From: Prunus persica
Taxonomy: Eukaryota > Streptophyta > Magnoliopsida > Rosales > Rosaceae
Length of the DNA: 64,000 bases
Reading direction: 5' to 3'
NCBI RefSeq assembly: GCF_000346465.2
Contig: NC_034015.1
Span: forward strand, 10,805,867 to 10,869,866
The notes below the pieces were generated by a model, which saw only the letters and a program-made list of their open reading frames with translations, was not told the DNA's origin and ran no database searches. Positions 46,200-59,213 of this stretch are shown piece after piece (position 1 is the first letter of the stretch; every line of letters begins with the position of its first letter). The position numbers and the translations under genes were made by a program.

Positions 46200-47625
46200 A
46201 TGGAGATAAATTTGGGGCAATTGGCGTTTGACATTGATTTTCATCCATCACAGCAGTTGGTGACTACAGGTCTTATCAACGGAGAACTTCATTTGTACCG
46301 ATACACATCTGATTCCATACCTGAAAGGTCAATATTTTCTGAAGTTCTCTTTTTTAATTTCTCTCTATTACTCGTTTGAGTTCTTATATAAGATGATGAT
46401 GATATTAGGGTGTTGCAAGTTCAAGCACACAGTGAATCTTGCAGAGCTGCTCGGTTCATCAACAATGGCCATGGTATTCTTAAGTGTTAGTTATTTGATA
46501 TTGTTATTGTACCATAACTAGTTGTGCTAATAAGAAGCTACTTATGGATGATATTAGCCATTTTGACGGGGTCTCCCGACTGCTCAATTCTTGCAACCGA
46601 TGTGGAAACTGGTGCTGCTGTTGCTCGCCTCGAAGATGCTCATGGGTCTCTCTCTGTTCTGTTATCAGTCAGTTCTCAAGATTGCTCATTTTAGTCATAA
46701 TCTGAACATTACCTTCATCTGATGCAGGTGTGCAGTCAATAAGCTTATCAACTTGACGGAGTCTACGGTTGCCTCTGGAGATGACGAAGGCTGTATTAAG
46801 GTCATTTTGTGTTACTTGTGCTTCCTTTTCTGTTGTTTTTACTGTTTTTTTCATTTGTTTGACGTTTTTTATTGTGCAGGTGTGGGATACCAGACAACAA
46901 TCTTGCTGCAATTCTTTCAAAGTTCATGAAGAGTACATTTCTGATATGACTTTTGCAGCTGATTCCATGAAACTCCTGGGAACTAGGTATTCCCTACTTG
47001 CCCTTTTATTTTTTTGGTATTCCCTTTACTCTGCAAATGCAATACCATCACAAGTTGTTTATTTATATTTATTCTTTTGCATTGTTAAGTGGAGATGGGA
47101 CTCTTTCTGTTTGCAATCTTCGAAGAAATAAAGTAAGGGTTTTCTTTGTGAAACTGTCATAAGATACAAGCTCAATGCTCATAGTGGATTCCTAAAACAT
47201 TTTTAATTTAACTTGTTGGTTCTACGGTTATGACAGGTGCAAGCTCAATCTGAATTTTCAGAAGAGGAGCTACTGTCTGTGGTTATCATGAAGGTTGCAT
47301 TGCTTTCTCCTTTCTCTTTAAGCTCTTCTAGTAATTTTATGGTTTCATCAAAATCATATAAATTTCCCTCTTGCTTTTCTTCTCCTTTTTTTTTTTTATC
47401 AAGCCTCTTTTTCGTTTTTTTCATGTGGTCAGAATGGTCGGAAAGTTGTTTGCAGCTCACACATTGGGAATCTATTATTGTATTCATGGGGGTGTTTCAA
47501 TGATTGCAGGTATATTATTATAATTTTTAACCATGTATGAAAAACTGAAAATTGCAATTGATGGGTAACCAAGTTTGTTAGAGATTCTGTCTTTAATCAT
47601 GATAGAAAGACTTTCAATTTTATAA

Positions 47626-47667
<42 letters not shown>

Positions 47668-49624
47668 CCTCTCCCACCACTGATTTTCCCTTATGGATGA
47701 TCCTTTGAATTCCAGTGATCGGTTTGTTGATCTCTCTCCCAATTCTGTTGATGTTTTGCTGAAGGTGAGTAGGTCATTTATCTATTTTACCTCTGTTGGA
47801 ATTTAATTCTTCTAAGAGTTTGTTTGTTGAAGCATTTTTAAATTTCTTGGGTCAGCTTGATGAAGATAGGTTGATCACTGGATCTGAGACTGGACTTATC
47901 AGGTGAAATTTCGTGCAGAATCAATTAATTATAATTTCTTTGTTTTTATTAACTTTTTTAACATTAAGGTTAATTTCCAACAAATTTCTTTCAGCCTAGT
48001 AGGCATATTACCCAACAGAGTCATCCAACCAATTGCGGAGCACTCAGAATATCCTGTTGAGGGTCTTGGTAATGCATTCTTTTCTTTTCTAGAGGATTGA
48101 GTAATCGAAGTGTATTTCTTTATTCCATTTTTCTCGTTGTTTTGAGGAAGATTGAGGTTTTTCTAATGGATAATTATTCACAGAAAAGCCGTTATGGTGA
48201 TAGACTCATTTATAACGACCATACAAGTAGTGCTTTTTAACATGTATGGTCTATTGATGATCTTAGTTGACTGTGGCCTCATTGTTGAATCTTTACCATC
48301 AACCAAAAATCAAATTTTCTTATCTGTTTTATATATTTATTAAATTTATACTCTAGCCGTGTAGGTCTCTCCTTGAATCTGCAACTTATCTCCTTAGGTT
48401 GTGGTTGGTTGACAAGCTGTCTTGTTTGGTTTTGTAGCCTTTTCCCATGATAAAAAGTTTCTGGGCAGTATAGCACATGATCAGATGTTGAAGGTCTCTC
48501 TCTCTCTCTCAACTTTGCTTATATTCTGTAGCCTGGGAAGTAAAGAATTGTGAAGTAACCTTGTTTCTTTAATACATTATCTTTTGTGAAAAATTGCTTT
48601 TATCTCTTAGTCACCTTTATGGCTTCTTGCTTACAAAGTTTTTAACTCTATATGTGTAATAGTTTTCAACATACTTTCTGGTGATATGTATTCTCAGTGG
48701 TTTTATGATTTCACTCTTGACAATCGTTTCATGCAGCTATGGGATATGGATGACTTATTGCAAGGTTCTACAAAGACTTTAAAGCATCAAGCAGCTGTGG
48801 AAGACAGTGATAGTGATGAGATGGATATGGATAATAATCCTCCGAAGTCAAAGAAAGGTATTTACTCTTATTTAATAAAAAAAACTATCTTGCATCCTCC
48901 ATAGATGCCCTGGCCCTGGACATAGTCGCGAGTTTTGGAAGAACTACCCTTAAGCTTTCATATATGGCCGTCACATTATTTAGAGATTTTTAAGCTAACA
49001 TAACTGGCAAATGATTGATTCTTTTGCATCATGTTGGGTCTCACTTTGTTGCCGCTTTCTTAGAAAAACTAAATTGATCAGAATCTTTTTAAACAAAGTA
49101 AACAGTTTTTAAATCTTTCATAAGGATCTAATAAAATAAGATTTTCCTGGACTCCTTTTTAAAATCAGAATTATCCCCTCTTTCTAATTGGTTTGTGGAA
49201 AGAAAAAAAAAGAAAGAAGAGAGGTTCTTTGCAGGCTACTGGTCCAGGCGGTTAGGTTTGCCACTACTTTTATGACTCAAGAAAAGCAAATTCAAAGTAC
49301 TCATTCCATTCAAAGAGCAAATTCAGTCCAGTGCAAGCAATTTAGTCCGATTGTTTCCAAATGCTGTGTAAAACCACAGCGGTCAGAGCCTACTAATGTG
49401 TGCCTTTTGCATGCTGAGTGCCTAAAGGAATAAAGCATGGATCAAATATTTGATTATGTTGTGGCTCAAAACCAATGACAATATCATATTATTGAAAGCA
49501 TTCTTCTGGGTTGTAATTAATTGATGTTACAATCTTTGCAGGGACAAAGAGGAAAAATGCAAGCAAAGATCACGTTTCGAGCAGTTCAAACAATTTTTTT
49601 GCTGATTTACAGATGGATGGTTGA
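46200..49624 (+). CDS. WDR55: WD40-repeat protein, WDR55-like
   Basis: Orthologue-like to Arabidopsis WDR55 and animal WDR55, WD40 proteins linked to rRNA processing and, in Arabidopsis, to DDB1-CUL4 and reproductive development. Fourteen exons: 46200-46327, 46409-46473, 46558-46645, 46728-46800, 46880-46986, 47090-47132, 47237-47293, 47433-47509, 47716-47764, 47856-47902, 47995-48068, 48438-48493, 48737-48857, 49542-49624. Total 1,068 nt, 355 residues. Blades are visible from FDIDFHPSQQLVTTG onward, with GDDEGCIKVWDTR (a WDxR DDB1-binding style motif), SGDGTLSVCNLRR, GSETGLISLV and FSHDKKFLGSIAHDQMLKLW. The tail is acidic (EDSDSDEMDMD) then Lys-rich (PPKSKKGTKRKNASK), a likely nuclear/nucleolar signal. 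The intron after 46800 has a GTCATT donor, weaker than the rest. Confidence 0.93.
47630..47668. repeat. (CT)n microsatellite in a WDR55 intron
   Basis: About 19 CT units followed by a C-rich run, between exons 8 and 9. Confidence 0.9.
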
Positions 49625-52078
49625 ATGCGATGTGTTCAACTTTGGTACAACATTTTCGTCGAGGAACAAGTGCCTAATGCTATACCTGTTAATCATCATT
49701 CTCGTGCTTTAGGGGATTGTAGAATTTGCAGTTTTTGTTTTTGTTTTCTTTTATGATGTGAGGTAGGGCTGCTAAAAATGTTTTTCACTTGCAGATTGGC
49801 AGCGTCCATAAGTAATTTATGGTATTTCACCCGTTAGCTTGGTAGCACTGGTTTTCAGCTTTTCCAAATGAAAGTTCGGGTTTCAAAACAAATTGACCCA
49901 ACCTGGGACGAATTCGGGCTAGGCTTGGGTTGCCCAGCTTTATCCATTTTGCAACCTCAGCCCATGGGCTCGATCCAACACCAACCTATTTTACAAAGGA
50001 AAGTTTGCACAAATATTCATTGGGTGTCTTGGGGTTTTGAACTTCTGTTCAGATGAATGAAGGTGGAAGAGCTTAACCAATTAATCTACACTCCATTGGC
50101 GCATATTTTACAATGTTAACATTCCTTTTATTCAGAAAGGACAATATGTTGACTCATTCCAAAACTAAGCAAATTACTAAACAAGTTACTTACCCTCCAA
50201 AGTTGCAACTAAGAAAAATAATGCACAAGAAAGGATGGGGTGTTCAAAACGTTTAGACTAGGGTATGAGGAGTAATTGTTTTTGCTGGGTAACTACTTAA
50301 TCATCCGAAAATGTATGCATATTTTGTACTAGAAATTTTTTTTTTTAGAGGCAAGGCCTCAACATAACCCAATGCATTCATAGCAGGAGGCCAAATTATG
50401 AGATATGTTATAAGCCCGGTCCAAATCATAGAGTGGATTTCGTCTATCATAAATGGTGGAGCCCAATGACTCTGAAGCCCAACCCACGTGGAAATGGCTT
50501 CGTGCTGAGTATCTAAGCAGAAACTGTAATGATGGGTTATAGTGAGTGGTTATAATGGGGGGTCCTTAATAGCTATCAGATCAATTGCAAAGCTATCATT
50601 AGACGATCAGATTGAATCCCTCATTGTATCTAAGATGCTTCGTAATTCAAATCTTTTTCATTCTCCTTCCTTTAAAATTATATATATATATATTTTTTTT
50701 AAATAAACGATAATCTAAACTACATGAAGGGGGTTTCTGAGACGCACACACAACTGATGTCATGTTCATGACATAAATTTGCTTTCTAAATTTGATTTTC
50801 TTTTTTTCAAGTGAAAAAATGTTCATAAAAAAAAAATAACTCGAGAAAATTAATGGTAAAATAAATCGAGGTTATGGTTAAATAATAAATGAACTTGGAT
50901 TTGAAGGAAAAAATAATTAAGATCTAGTATGTAGAGGAAAACTGTTTGAGACCTTTGTGTTTTTGTCTCCTCGTATAAAACAAAGGGACGGATACAGTGT
51001 GGAGAAGGAAGCTACAGAATCCCACTATCAATTTGAATCTCAAAACTTCTGATGGACTTTACATAAATAGCCTTGGTTAGTGGACACTGAAAAGTGAGTC
51101 ACAAGCAAGCATGCTTGCACCTGCATGTGTAAATTGTGTCCTTGTCAAATGATTTTCTGACACCCTCCCTAAATTACAAACCAGTCCTCACAAAAACATT
51201 TTTTGGGAAATTTATTGGCTAGTAGTACCATGGTAGAAATACCAAGTGAACATAAAATTATGTATATCAATTTCTTTCTAAGAAAATTTGTGGTCAATTT
51301 GAAATGCCCTTTGTACAATTAATATCACAGGATGTTTTCCATTTTGGAGTGTGAAGATCGGTAGTCGAAACTAGATGAGAATGAGTTTTTTACACACACT
51401 ACTAAGATATTAAGAGAGTTCGAACTTGAGACTCTGATCTAAGTTAATACTTTTTTTAAATATTTTTTTTAGTATTGTGGCTATGAATTTGAATTTGAGG
51501 AAAATGGATAAAGTCGGTGCCATGCCATTACGTCGTTTTGAAAATAAAATAAAGGCCATAATAAGAAGAACAGTACGAAAGAAAAACAGATTGAATTATC
51601 CATTTCGGTTGGTTTATAATAAGCAATCAATCTAAAATTCAGCTCGGTGCTTGTTTTGTTTTGAATTAACAAATTTTAATCACGTTTTGTTTTTTTGTTA
51701 TAAAGGGATTGGAAATTGTCATGACCTGCATGTTAAACCAATTCAAAATAATCCAAGCTTCATAAGTGACCAAAATATTGTACAGAAATAACAAATATAA
51801 AAATAAGCAAATTAGATTAAATATTATGCTCAGTCTCTCAGTGCATAAACAGCTTAATTGCTCAGACAAAATTCAAACCTCCTCGAGTTCTCCCCCCACC
51901 AAACCAAACCACTCTCCACAATTCAAACTCACCCACTTCTTCTTCTTCTTCCTCCTTCTTCTTTGTAATCACTCAGCTTCTTCATCAACTCCTCTGCTGT
52001 AAAAACAGAGCACCATATGAACCAGTAGAGAGAGACACACTGGCATTTTTTAATTTCCCAACAATTACATAAATAAAG
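49625..52078. other. Intergenic, no gene recognised
   Basis: Includes the WDR55 3' end, an AT repeat near 50681-50692 and a diverged SINE-like piece at 51365-51450. Region 51860-52078 is CT-rich and probably the receptor-kinase leader/promoter. Confidence 0.45.
51365..51450 (-). repeat. Diverged SINE-like fragment
   Basis: On the minus strand AGTCTCAAGTTCGAACTC (B box) then TAGTAGTGTGTGTAAAAAAC recalls the downstream half of the SINE family at 4424-4702. Weak match. Confidence 0.35.
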
Positions 52079-55000
52079 ATGCTTCTTTTTCTACACATTG
52101 CTTTGCTTCTTCTCATTGCTGAAGTTGTGCTGTGTCTCAACCCAGATGGTCTCTCCCTCCTCGCCCTCAAATCCGCAATCGAAACCGACCCCACCCGCGT
52201 CCTCGACTCCTGGTTCGACTCCGACCCGACCCCCTGCCACTGGCACGGCGTCGTTTGCACCCGCAACCGAGTCACTGACCTCTTACTCAGCGACAAAGGC
52301 TTCTCCGGCTACATTCCCTCCGAACTCGGCCACCTCGACTCGCTCAAGCGACTCAGTCTGTCCAGAAACAACTTCTCCAAGCTCATCCCGGCCCACCTCT
52401 TCAACGCCACCAACCTCATTTCTCTGGACCTCTCTCGAAACTCCTTCGTCGGCCCAGTCCCGGCCCAAATCGAAGCCCTCAAAGCCCTAAAACACCTCGA
52501 TTTGTCTTCTAATTTCCTCAACGGCTCCCTCCCCGAGTCTCTCGCCGAGCTCCCGTCCCTCGCCGGAACCCTTAACCTCTCGTACAACAAATTTTCAGGC
52601 GAGGTTCCGGCGTCATACGGACGGCTTCCGGTGCTAGTGAGCCTGGACCTCCGGCACAACAATCTCACTGGAAAAGTGCCTCAGGTGGGATCGCTTGTGA
52701 ACCAGGGCCCCACCGCGTTCTCCGGCAACCCTAGCCTCTGCGGGTTTCCGTTGGAGATTCCGTGCCCGGAAGCTCAAAACCCGAACGCCTCCAAAAGCGG
52801 AGCCGAGGACGTTCAAAAGCCTCTCAACACCGACCCGAGCTTGGTGAATGGGGTCGAGGAAAGAGAAAATCGGAGAGGTGGGTCGGTGACGGTACCGATC
52901 ATTTCAGGCCTTTCAGTGGTGATCGGGGCCGTCTCGATTTCGGTGTGGCTGCTTCGGATAAGAAGGAGGGCCAAGGAGGTCAAAACGGTAAGAGAGAAAG
53001 TGGAAAAGGCGGTGGTGGTTGTTGAGGACGAGGGGGAGGGGCAAAATGGTAAATTCGTGGTGCTGGACGAGGGGTTTGGGTTGGAATTAGAGGATTTATT
53101 GAGGGCATCGGCGTACGTGGTGGGGAAGAGCAGGAGTGGGATTACGTACAGGGTCGTCGCCGGGAGTGCTGGGAAGGGATACGGTGCGGCGCCGGCAGTT
53201 GTGGCCGTGAGGAGGCTGAGCGAGGGTGATGCCACGTGGCGGTTCAAGGAGTTTGAGGCTGAGGTGGAGGCCATAGGGAAGGTAGTCCACCCGAATATTG
53301 TACGCTTGAGAGCATATTATTATGCGAATGATGAGAAACTTCTGGTCACTGATTTCATTCGCAATGGCAGCTTGTACAATGCACTCCACGGTAATTTTTC
53401 CTTCCTTTGTTGGGTTTTTTAATTTTCAAATATTTTAAGTATTTTTGGGACGGTTAAATTTTTTGTGTGTTTAGGTAGTCTATTTATTTTTAATTTTATT
53501 CGTAAAGAGGCGAATTCAAATTTAGACACTTTTAATTTGTAAATGTTGAGCAAAATTGTACACTAGATCAAGTGCTAGTTGGTTAAACGCATTCTTCTTA
53601 AGTTAGAAAAGAATTGATTTATGTTGGTTACATACCAAGGTCAAAGCATGTTTTATGGTCAATAGAATTACACATACAAATTATTTATGTCACATTTCTG
53701 TGCTATTATTTTAATCGTTCATTTCATTCCATTCCGTTCTTTGTGCTGTTCTTTAGAAAACAACAAATTGGTAAATCAATTAGGTTTCATTACCTTATAA
53801 AACACTCAGATCATGATATCATGGGTCCCAAAAAGCTTTTAGGTTGCCACATGCAATTAATCATTTCATGTTTGCTACCCAGCATTTGAGTTCACTTTTT
53901 ATTTTGGCTTTTCCATTGGATTTGAAATCATTGTATCTTCACATGCATGCATAACAATGATTTCTTTTTGTTCATATTACTTGATGCCCCATGAGACCCC
54001 AAATTAATATTTCCAAAGCAATGGTTGAATACATGGTCCTCATTATAATTTTGATTTTGTTTCTTTGCTATTGTTTTGAGGTGATGGTTTTATATTCAGT
54101 TGGGTAGACATGTATGGTTTTATAATATGTGTTGGCTCTTTGTGCTGCTTGTACGCTGAAAGGCATGTTACCTAGACATTTATTCACCCTTCAGAGCTAC
54201 TCTGGTGGCCCCTACTAATCTGTCTGCTTAAATTCAAAGTTATTTAAGACTTCATCATAATGACTGACAGTTGCAGAGTTTTTCCATGCATATGCAATCA
54301 CAAGCAAATTAGCAGAAAAACTTACTTATAACGGGAATAACACTGTTTTGCTATCCTGTTCAATAACACAATGACAATGAAAGCCTGGAAAAACAGTTTT
54401 GATTTTATTATAATTCAAAACTGCCTGCACAGATCTACTGCATGTTAATTCTGATTCAGAAATGCACATTTTCAATTGTGTTGCCATGTTAAAATAAAAG
54501 AAGAAATTTTACATTATTTCTCCTTTCTTCCAGAATCTCTTTCTCATTTGCAAATTCTGTTCTCATTTTGTGTCCTTTTGGTGTATATTGCAAAGATGCA
54601 CCATTTAACTGATGAAGATTTACCTCCAAGTTTTGTAACTGCTCTTTTTAGTTGGCAATATTCTCAAACTTTTGTGGTCATATAATTTATTGCAGGGGTA
54701 CCATCCACTTCTTTGCCTCCATTACCATGGACAGCAAGGTTAAAAATTGCTCAGGGGACCGCGAGGGGATTGATGTACATACATGAACACAGCCCTCGAA
54801 AGTATGTTCATGGAAACATTAAATCAACAAAAATACTTCTCAATGATGATCTCCAACCTTACATATCAGGGTTCGGATTGGTGCGCCTTATGTTGGGGAC
54901 CTCAAAGTTCACCACTTCAGCATCCAGAAAACACAACTCAAGCCAATGCATTGGAGCCTCTGGTTTGACTGTTTCAACTTCCTCAACCATTTACTTAGCG

Positions 55001-55333
55001 CCCGAGGCTCGAATTTCTGGCAGCAAGTTCACTCAGAAATGTGACGTGTACTCTTTTGGGGTTGTGCTCTTGGAGATCTTAACTGGCAGGTTGCCAGACG
55101 AAGGGCTCGAAAATGGTGGTAAGGGACTTGAGAGTCTAGTCAGGAAGACGTTCAGAGATGAGCGCCCCTTGTCCGAGATTATAGACCCTGTACTTCTGCA
55201 AGAGGTTTATGCAAAGAAGCAAGTTGTTGAAGCCTTTCACATTGCCCTTAATTGCACCGAACTTGACCCTGAACTGCGTCCAAGGATGAAAACTGTTTCA
55301 GAGAGTCTCGATCGCATTAAATTGCGATGTTAA
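52079..55333 (+). CDS. LRR-III receptor-like kinase with a degenerate (pseudo)kinase domain
   Basis: Plasma-membrane receptor of the LRR-III group (ZAR1/At1g66830-like). Two exons, 52079-53390 and 54696-55333, giving 649 residues; the 1.3-kb intron splits the kinase domain after SLYNALHG. Residues 1-19 are a signal peptide. An N-terminal LRR cap (WFDSDPTPCHWHGVVC) is followed by about six LRRs to residue 205 and a Cys pair (NPSLCGFPLEIPC). Residues 270-292 form the membrane helix, followed by an Arg/Lys stop. The kinase lobe lacks catalytic residues: the Gly loop reads GKSRSGITY, the VAVK Lys is Arg378 (VAVRRL), HRD is HGN (476-478) and DFG is GFG (496-498). Signalling by scaffolding is therefore likely, as for other LRR-III members. 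GC content and codon use of exon 1 are higher than in the neighbours. Confidence 0.92.
53391..54695 (+). other. Intron of the LRR-III receptor gene
   Basis: GTAATTT...TTGCAG. Contains part of MITE family C near 54305-54395. ORFs inside are not coding. Confidence 0.85.
54305..54395. mobile_element. Partial MITE family C copy in the receptor intron
   Basis: AGAAAAACTTACTTATAACGG, then CACTGTTTTGCTATCC and CAATAACAC match the left half of the copies at 15490 and 56227. The right half is lost. Confidence 0.5.
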
Positions 55334-57382
55334 GAACAGAAACTTAGCTGACCGCTCATCTGGAATTGGTTTTGGTGCTGACAATGGTCTCGCATGGGTG
55401 TTTCAATGTAGGTTTTTGTCTATTAGATTGTCAGAAAATCCATTAGCTTGATGGGTTAGATGTATTATATGGGTTCTCTAGTTGAATGCTAATGTTTGAA
55501 GATGAGTTCAATAGAGACAGGCATGTATTCGAGTTTGACAACATTCTGGTGGGATTAGGAGGAGAAGAGAGGCTGTTTTCTTTTTCTCTTCTTTAAGACA
55601 TGTTCTTGCCCTATTCTCATCATATTGTCGCAATTCTCCTTTTGCTCTGGTGGTTGGAATTTCTAATGGCTAATGTTGAATAGTATCTCTGTTTCTTTGA
55701 AGTTAACCTGTGCCAAGTGGTCAATGCTCTTATTTTGGCCTTAGAATTTATGATTGAAATTGAGTCCAAGCCACCTCTTATAAGTCCTATTTTTCTAGGG
55801 TGAGTTTATAATACATGATATATTACACTGTTGTCCAATTTAATAAATGTCATATCTTTTGTTTTAGTTTACTAAATAGCGGCCAAAACATTAGTTCAAT
55901 TTAATTGAAAAAGTCTAATCTAGACGGAGCTACCAATCGAGACCAAGATTTACAAATTTTACATGGCTAAGAGATTATTACAATGCAATGGGCTCAGATA
56001 AGTTATTAGAAAATAGTAGGCTACATGTGGCAGAATCAGTTACAATTGGTTGAGACCGTTGCCTTCAACCATATTCAGCTGGACAATGGAAAATCTGGTT
56101 GATGTGACAGTCATTCTATTAGCAGACGGGGTTGCACTTTCAGAATGTTTGCTAATATGGGCCTGGATCGTAGGAGCTGACAGAATTAACCCAAACTGCT
56201 TTGCTTCTAACTAGTCGTCTAATGTAGGAGAAAAACTTAGTTGCAATAGGGATATTATTGTTTTGCTATTCCCGATCAATAATGCTATGTTACGTGAAAG
56301 TGTTATCACGTATTTCATAACATTATTAACCGAAGATAATAAAATAGTGCTATTCCTATCTCATGAAAGTCTTTCTTCCAACGCAGCCATACTTGTTTGT
56401 TGTAACTTGCAAGTTGCAACTTAGAGGCTATATCTGACGAGGCCCAAAAGCTCTGTAAATATCAGTGTATTGATGCAGGAATGAAAGCCCATGTTCATTA
56501 TCTGAGGGAAGCCCGTGCATAATATGCTTAACATGTGTACAATTTGTCTGGTGGTGACATTTTCTGTTTGTGCAATAATAACGTGTCTGGCTAAAGTTTA
56601 GCAAAAGATAGGGGTGCATAAAAACTTATCCAAACAGGTCAAATCAAGTCAATTCGATACGATTTGATTCGATTTTTATACTACAAAACTGTAATTTTAG
56701 AACGAATTAAACTATATATGTCATACACATTGATATCAACTATTCAATACTGAAAAATAAAATTCCTAAATTATTCGAATTTGATGGCATCGCTCTCGAC
56801 ATTTTTCAATCCAAACCATGTATAAATATTGTTCCAATTTTAACCGTCTAGGTCTAATAACTAGGTTGAGTTAGGTCCAATGGATTCATAAGTGTTGGAT
56901 TTGAACTTAATTCGATGCAATTAGGAGTCCTATGGAACACCTTTTTTTTTTTTTTTCTTTTCAAAAGAATGGAATACTTATATTTGAATAGTAGATTATT
57001 ATTGTTTTTTTTTTATATAAGACGATTAAAGCAAATTGGAATGAGGGCGCCCATAACAAAAGTGGAGGTAACAAAGAATCTTTATAATAAAGGCAGCACC
57101 AAATCTTATGGATTCCCTAAATAGAAATTGCTTTCTATATATCCTCAACAAGACGGGGGAATCATTAAATGAAAGTGGGCCCTTAACTTTAAGTGATTTA
57201 ATTGCCATATTTCGTTCATGCCTCTTTTGGGTCCCACCATTCACTCCCAAAAGCAATAAAAAGAAAAGTGATTTTCCAGCAATACATTAGGCAAACTCTG
57301 CTTATATTAGAAGCCCTGTTTAAGAAATTGGCTTTTTCTCGTGGGGGCGAGGGTGTTTGTGTTGAAAAGTTAAAAAAATAAA
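55334..57382. other. Intergenic, no gene recognised
   Basis: The receptor 3' untranslated region, then AT-rich DNA with one MITE (56227-56378). No other gene recognised. Confidence 0.45.
56227..56378. mobile_element. MITE family C, copy 2
   Basis: GGAGAAAAACTTAGTTGCAA on the left, TTTTGCTATTCCCGATCAA, GTTATCACGTATTTCATAAC, then GAAAGTCTTTC at the right. Arms pair internally and match the element at 15490-15648. Confidence 0.65.
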
Positions 57383-57620
57383 GGGTTTTGGTTATTTTTG
57401 GTTCTTATAGTTTATTATTTTTATCATTGGTCCTTATGATTTTAATTTGATCAATTTTGTCTCTATAGTTTCAATTCTGAACAATTTAAAGATAACTCTA
57501 AATTTTTTTGTCAAATTACTCTAATACGGAGGGGCATTTCTATCCAACTTACAGCCCCTCCACCACCACCCGCATAAAAACCTAGCATCCCCTACCCAAC
57601 CACCTTCTCTCATCCCTTCT

Positions 57621-57656
57621 CCCCCTCCTCCTCCTCCTCCTCCTCCTCCTCCTCCT
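57621..57656. repeat. (CTC)n microsatellite
   Basis: About 11 CTC units inside the foldback element. Confidence 0.9.
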
Positions 57657-57667
57657 AACTCAACCCA

Positions 57668-57787
57668 CTCCTTTTCCAATAGCCACGACCCAATCACCCC
57701 ACAATCACCTTATCCCCTCCCTCCACACTCCTTTTCCAATAGCCACGACCCAATCACCCCACAATCACCTTATCCCCTCCCTCCACA
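57668..57787. repeat. Two-copy 60-bp tandem repeat
   Basis: CACTCCTTTTCCAATAGCC...CCCTCCCTCCA is repeated with no visible change, so this duplication is recent. Confidence 0.9.
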
Positions 57788-58604
57788 ACCACCTTTTCTC
57801 CTAACTATCTATCTCTCTCCTAAAACTTCTTATTATTAACTCAAGATAAAGTGGGGACTTAAAAGCATAAGAAAAGCTACATTAGGAAGTTGCTTGAGTG
57901 GCTAGGGAGTAGTTGTGGAGGGGATACAAGATTGGACTGAAATGTCCCTCCATATTAAAGTAATTTGACAAAAAAATTGAAAATTGTCTTTGAATTGCTC
58001 GGAATTGAAACTACATGGACAACATTGATCAAATTGAAATGATAAGGACTAAAGTAATAAAAGTACAAATTATAAGGACCAAAAATAATTTTTTCCAGAA
58101 AAGAAAAAGAAAAACTAAGGGCAAACCCCTTGAACCAAATGCGATATCACGTGGCTTTGTTGCCCTCCACACAAACATGAACCCTATGGCCTTTGCTTTT
58201 ATTTATTTATTAAATTCTTTTTAAATTATCAGAGCTTTCAATGTGGGAAGGGGCCTCAAGGCATCGTCTTGTATCTCTCACTGTCAATTGTCGTTTTTTA
58301 TTTGACTTTTTTAATTTGGGTTGGTTTACTTTCTTTCTTCTTTGATCACAGGTACCACGAGACAAAGCAGAAGGACCACAAATAACTCACAAAAAGTTGA
58401 TGGCTTAATTCAACTTTATTAAGCCAAGTTTACTAATCTAATAAGAAGATTTTGATTTCATCCCACAAGTACTTCGTGAAATTGTGGTCTTTCATATCGT
58501 AGGATCCAGATGCTCTACTACTATTCTAATTTTGAATTTATTTTATTTTAAACATCATCTTATATTATACAAAAATATAAAGATTACTGTATTATATTTA
58601 GTTT

Positions 58605-58858
58605 TGGAATTTAACTGCAATGATCCTTGAACTTATACGAGTTTTATTTTGATCTTCAATTCTTGCACGTGTTTTAATTTAGTTATTTAAGTAAAAAAAA
58701 ACATTTGTTGGTTTTTTTTAAAGGATTGTTGTATCTAAATTATTAGTTTTACCTCTCAATTTGACCAAATGTGAAGAAATAACTAAATTGGAACACGTGC
58801 GAGATCTGGAGGACCAAAATAAAACTAGGTATAAATTTAGGGATCATTACGGTAAAAT
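58605..58858. mobile_element. MITE of about 250 bp
   Basis: Left AATGATCCTTGAACTTATAC, GTTTTATTTTGATC and CACGTGTTTTAATTTAGTT are matched inverted on the right (AACTAAATTGGAACACGTG, GACCAAAATAAAAC, TAGGGATCATTAC). No coding capacity. Confidence 0.65.
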
Positions 58859-58964
58859 TAAAAAAAATAAAAAAGAAAACCCTTGAATTTTACTAGCAAA
58901 ATGAAAAGTCCACAGAATAATTATTTAAAAAAATATATAAGGATTATGCATGTGATAATTCTAG

Positions 58965-59213
58965 TTAGGTGGTCACTGCACCTCGTGGATTCGATTCCAC
59001 ATTGAGTATCCATATCGATTGGTAATTGTCTTTTGTCAAGACAAAAGAAAATGATTTCATTCATTTTGACAATAATTCTTGCTGGCTACTTATAGCTTGA
59101 ATTCATGTTTGTATTGGAAGTTGCTGAAATCATAGCCTCCAACCTAAACTTTATGCCAAAAACAATCATGTTCGTACATAAGATTTCCATCTATTTTTTC
59201 AATTTCCTTTTAA
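58965..59213. repeat. Segment duplicated in two orientations at 61830-62122
   Basis: ATTGAGTATCCATATCGATT through TTCATGTTTGTATTGGA (58994-59118) recurs directly at about 61830-61995. The next stretch, GGAAGTTGCTGAAATCATAG through TTTCAATTTCCTTTT (59118-59213), recurs inverted at about 62030-62122. A complex rearranged duplication around the defensin locus. Confidence 0.75.

Larger units (their letters stand above)
57383..58095. mobile_element. Foldback element with long inverted ends
   Basis: Left TTATTTTTGGTTCTTATAG, AATTTGATCAATTTTGTC, TATAGTTTCAATTCTGA, TTTTTTTGTCAAATTACT are matched inverted on the right (AGTAATTTGACAAAAAAAT, TCGGAATTGAAACTA, TTGATCAAATTG, TTATAAGGACCAAAAATAA). Arms about 160 bp. 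The design resembles the element at 6277-6761. The centre is C-rich, with CTC and 60-bp repeats, and is non-coding. Confidence 0.7.

Noticed and set aside
52309..53389. Several minus-strand frames opposite receptor exon 1
   Set aside because: Antisense shadows of a GC-rich coding exon.
58970..59000. B-box-like GATTCGATTCC with an upstream A-box-like block
   Set aside because: Considered as a tRNA gene or SINE head, but no acceptor stem or tail is visible; part of a duplicated segment.
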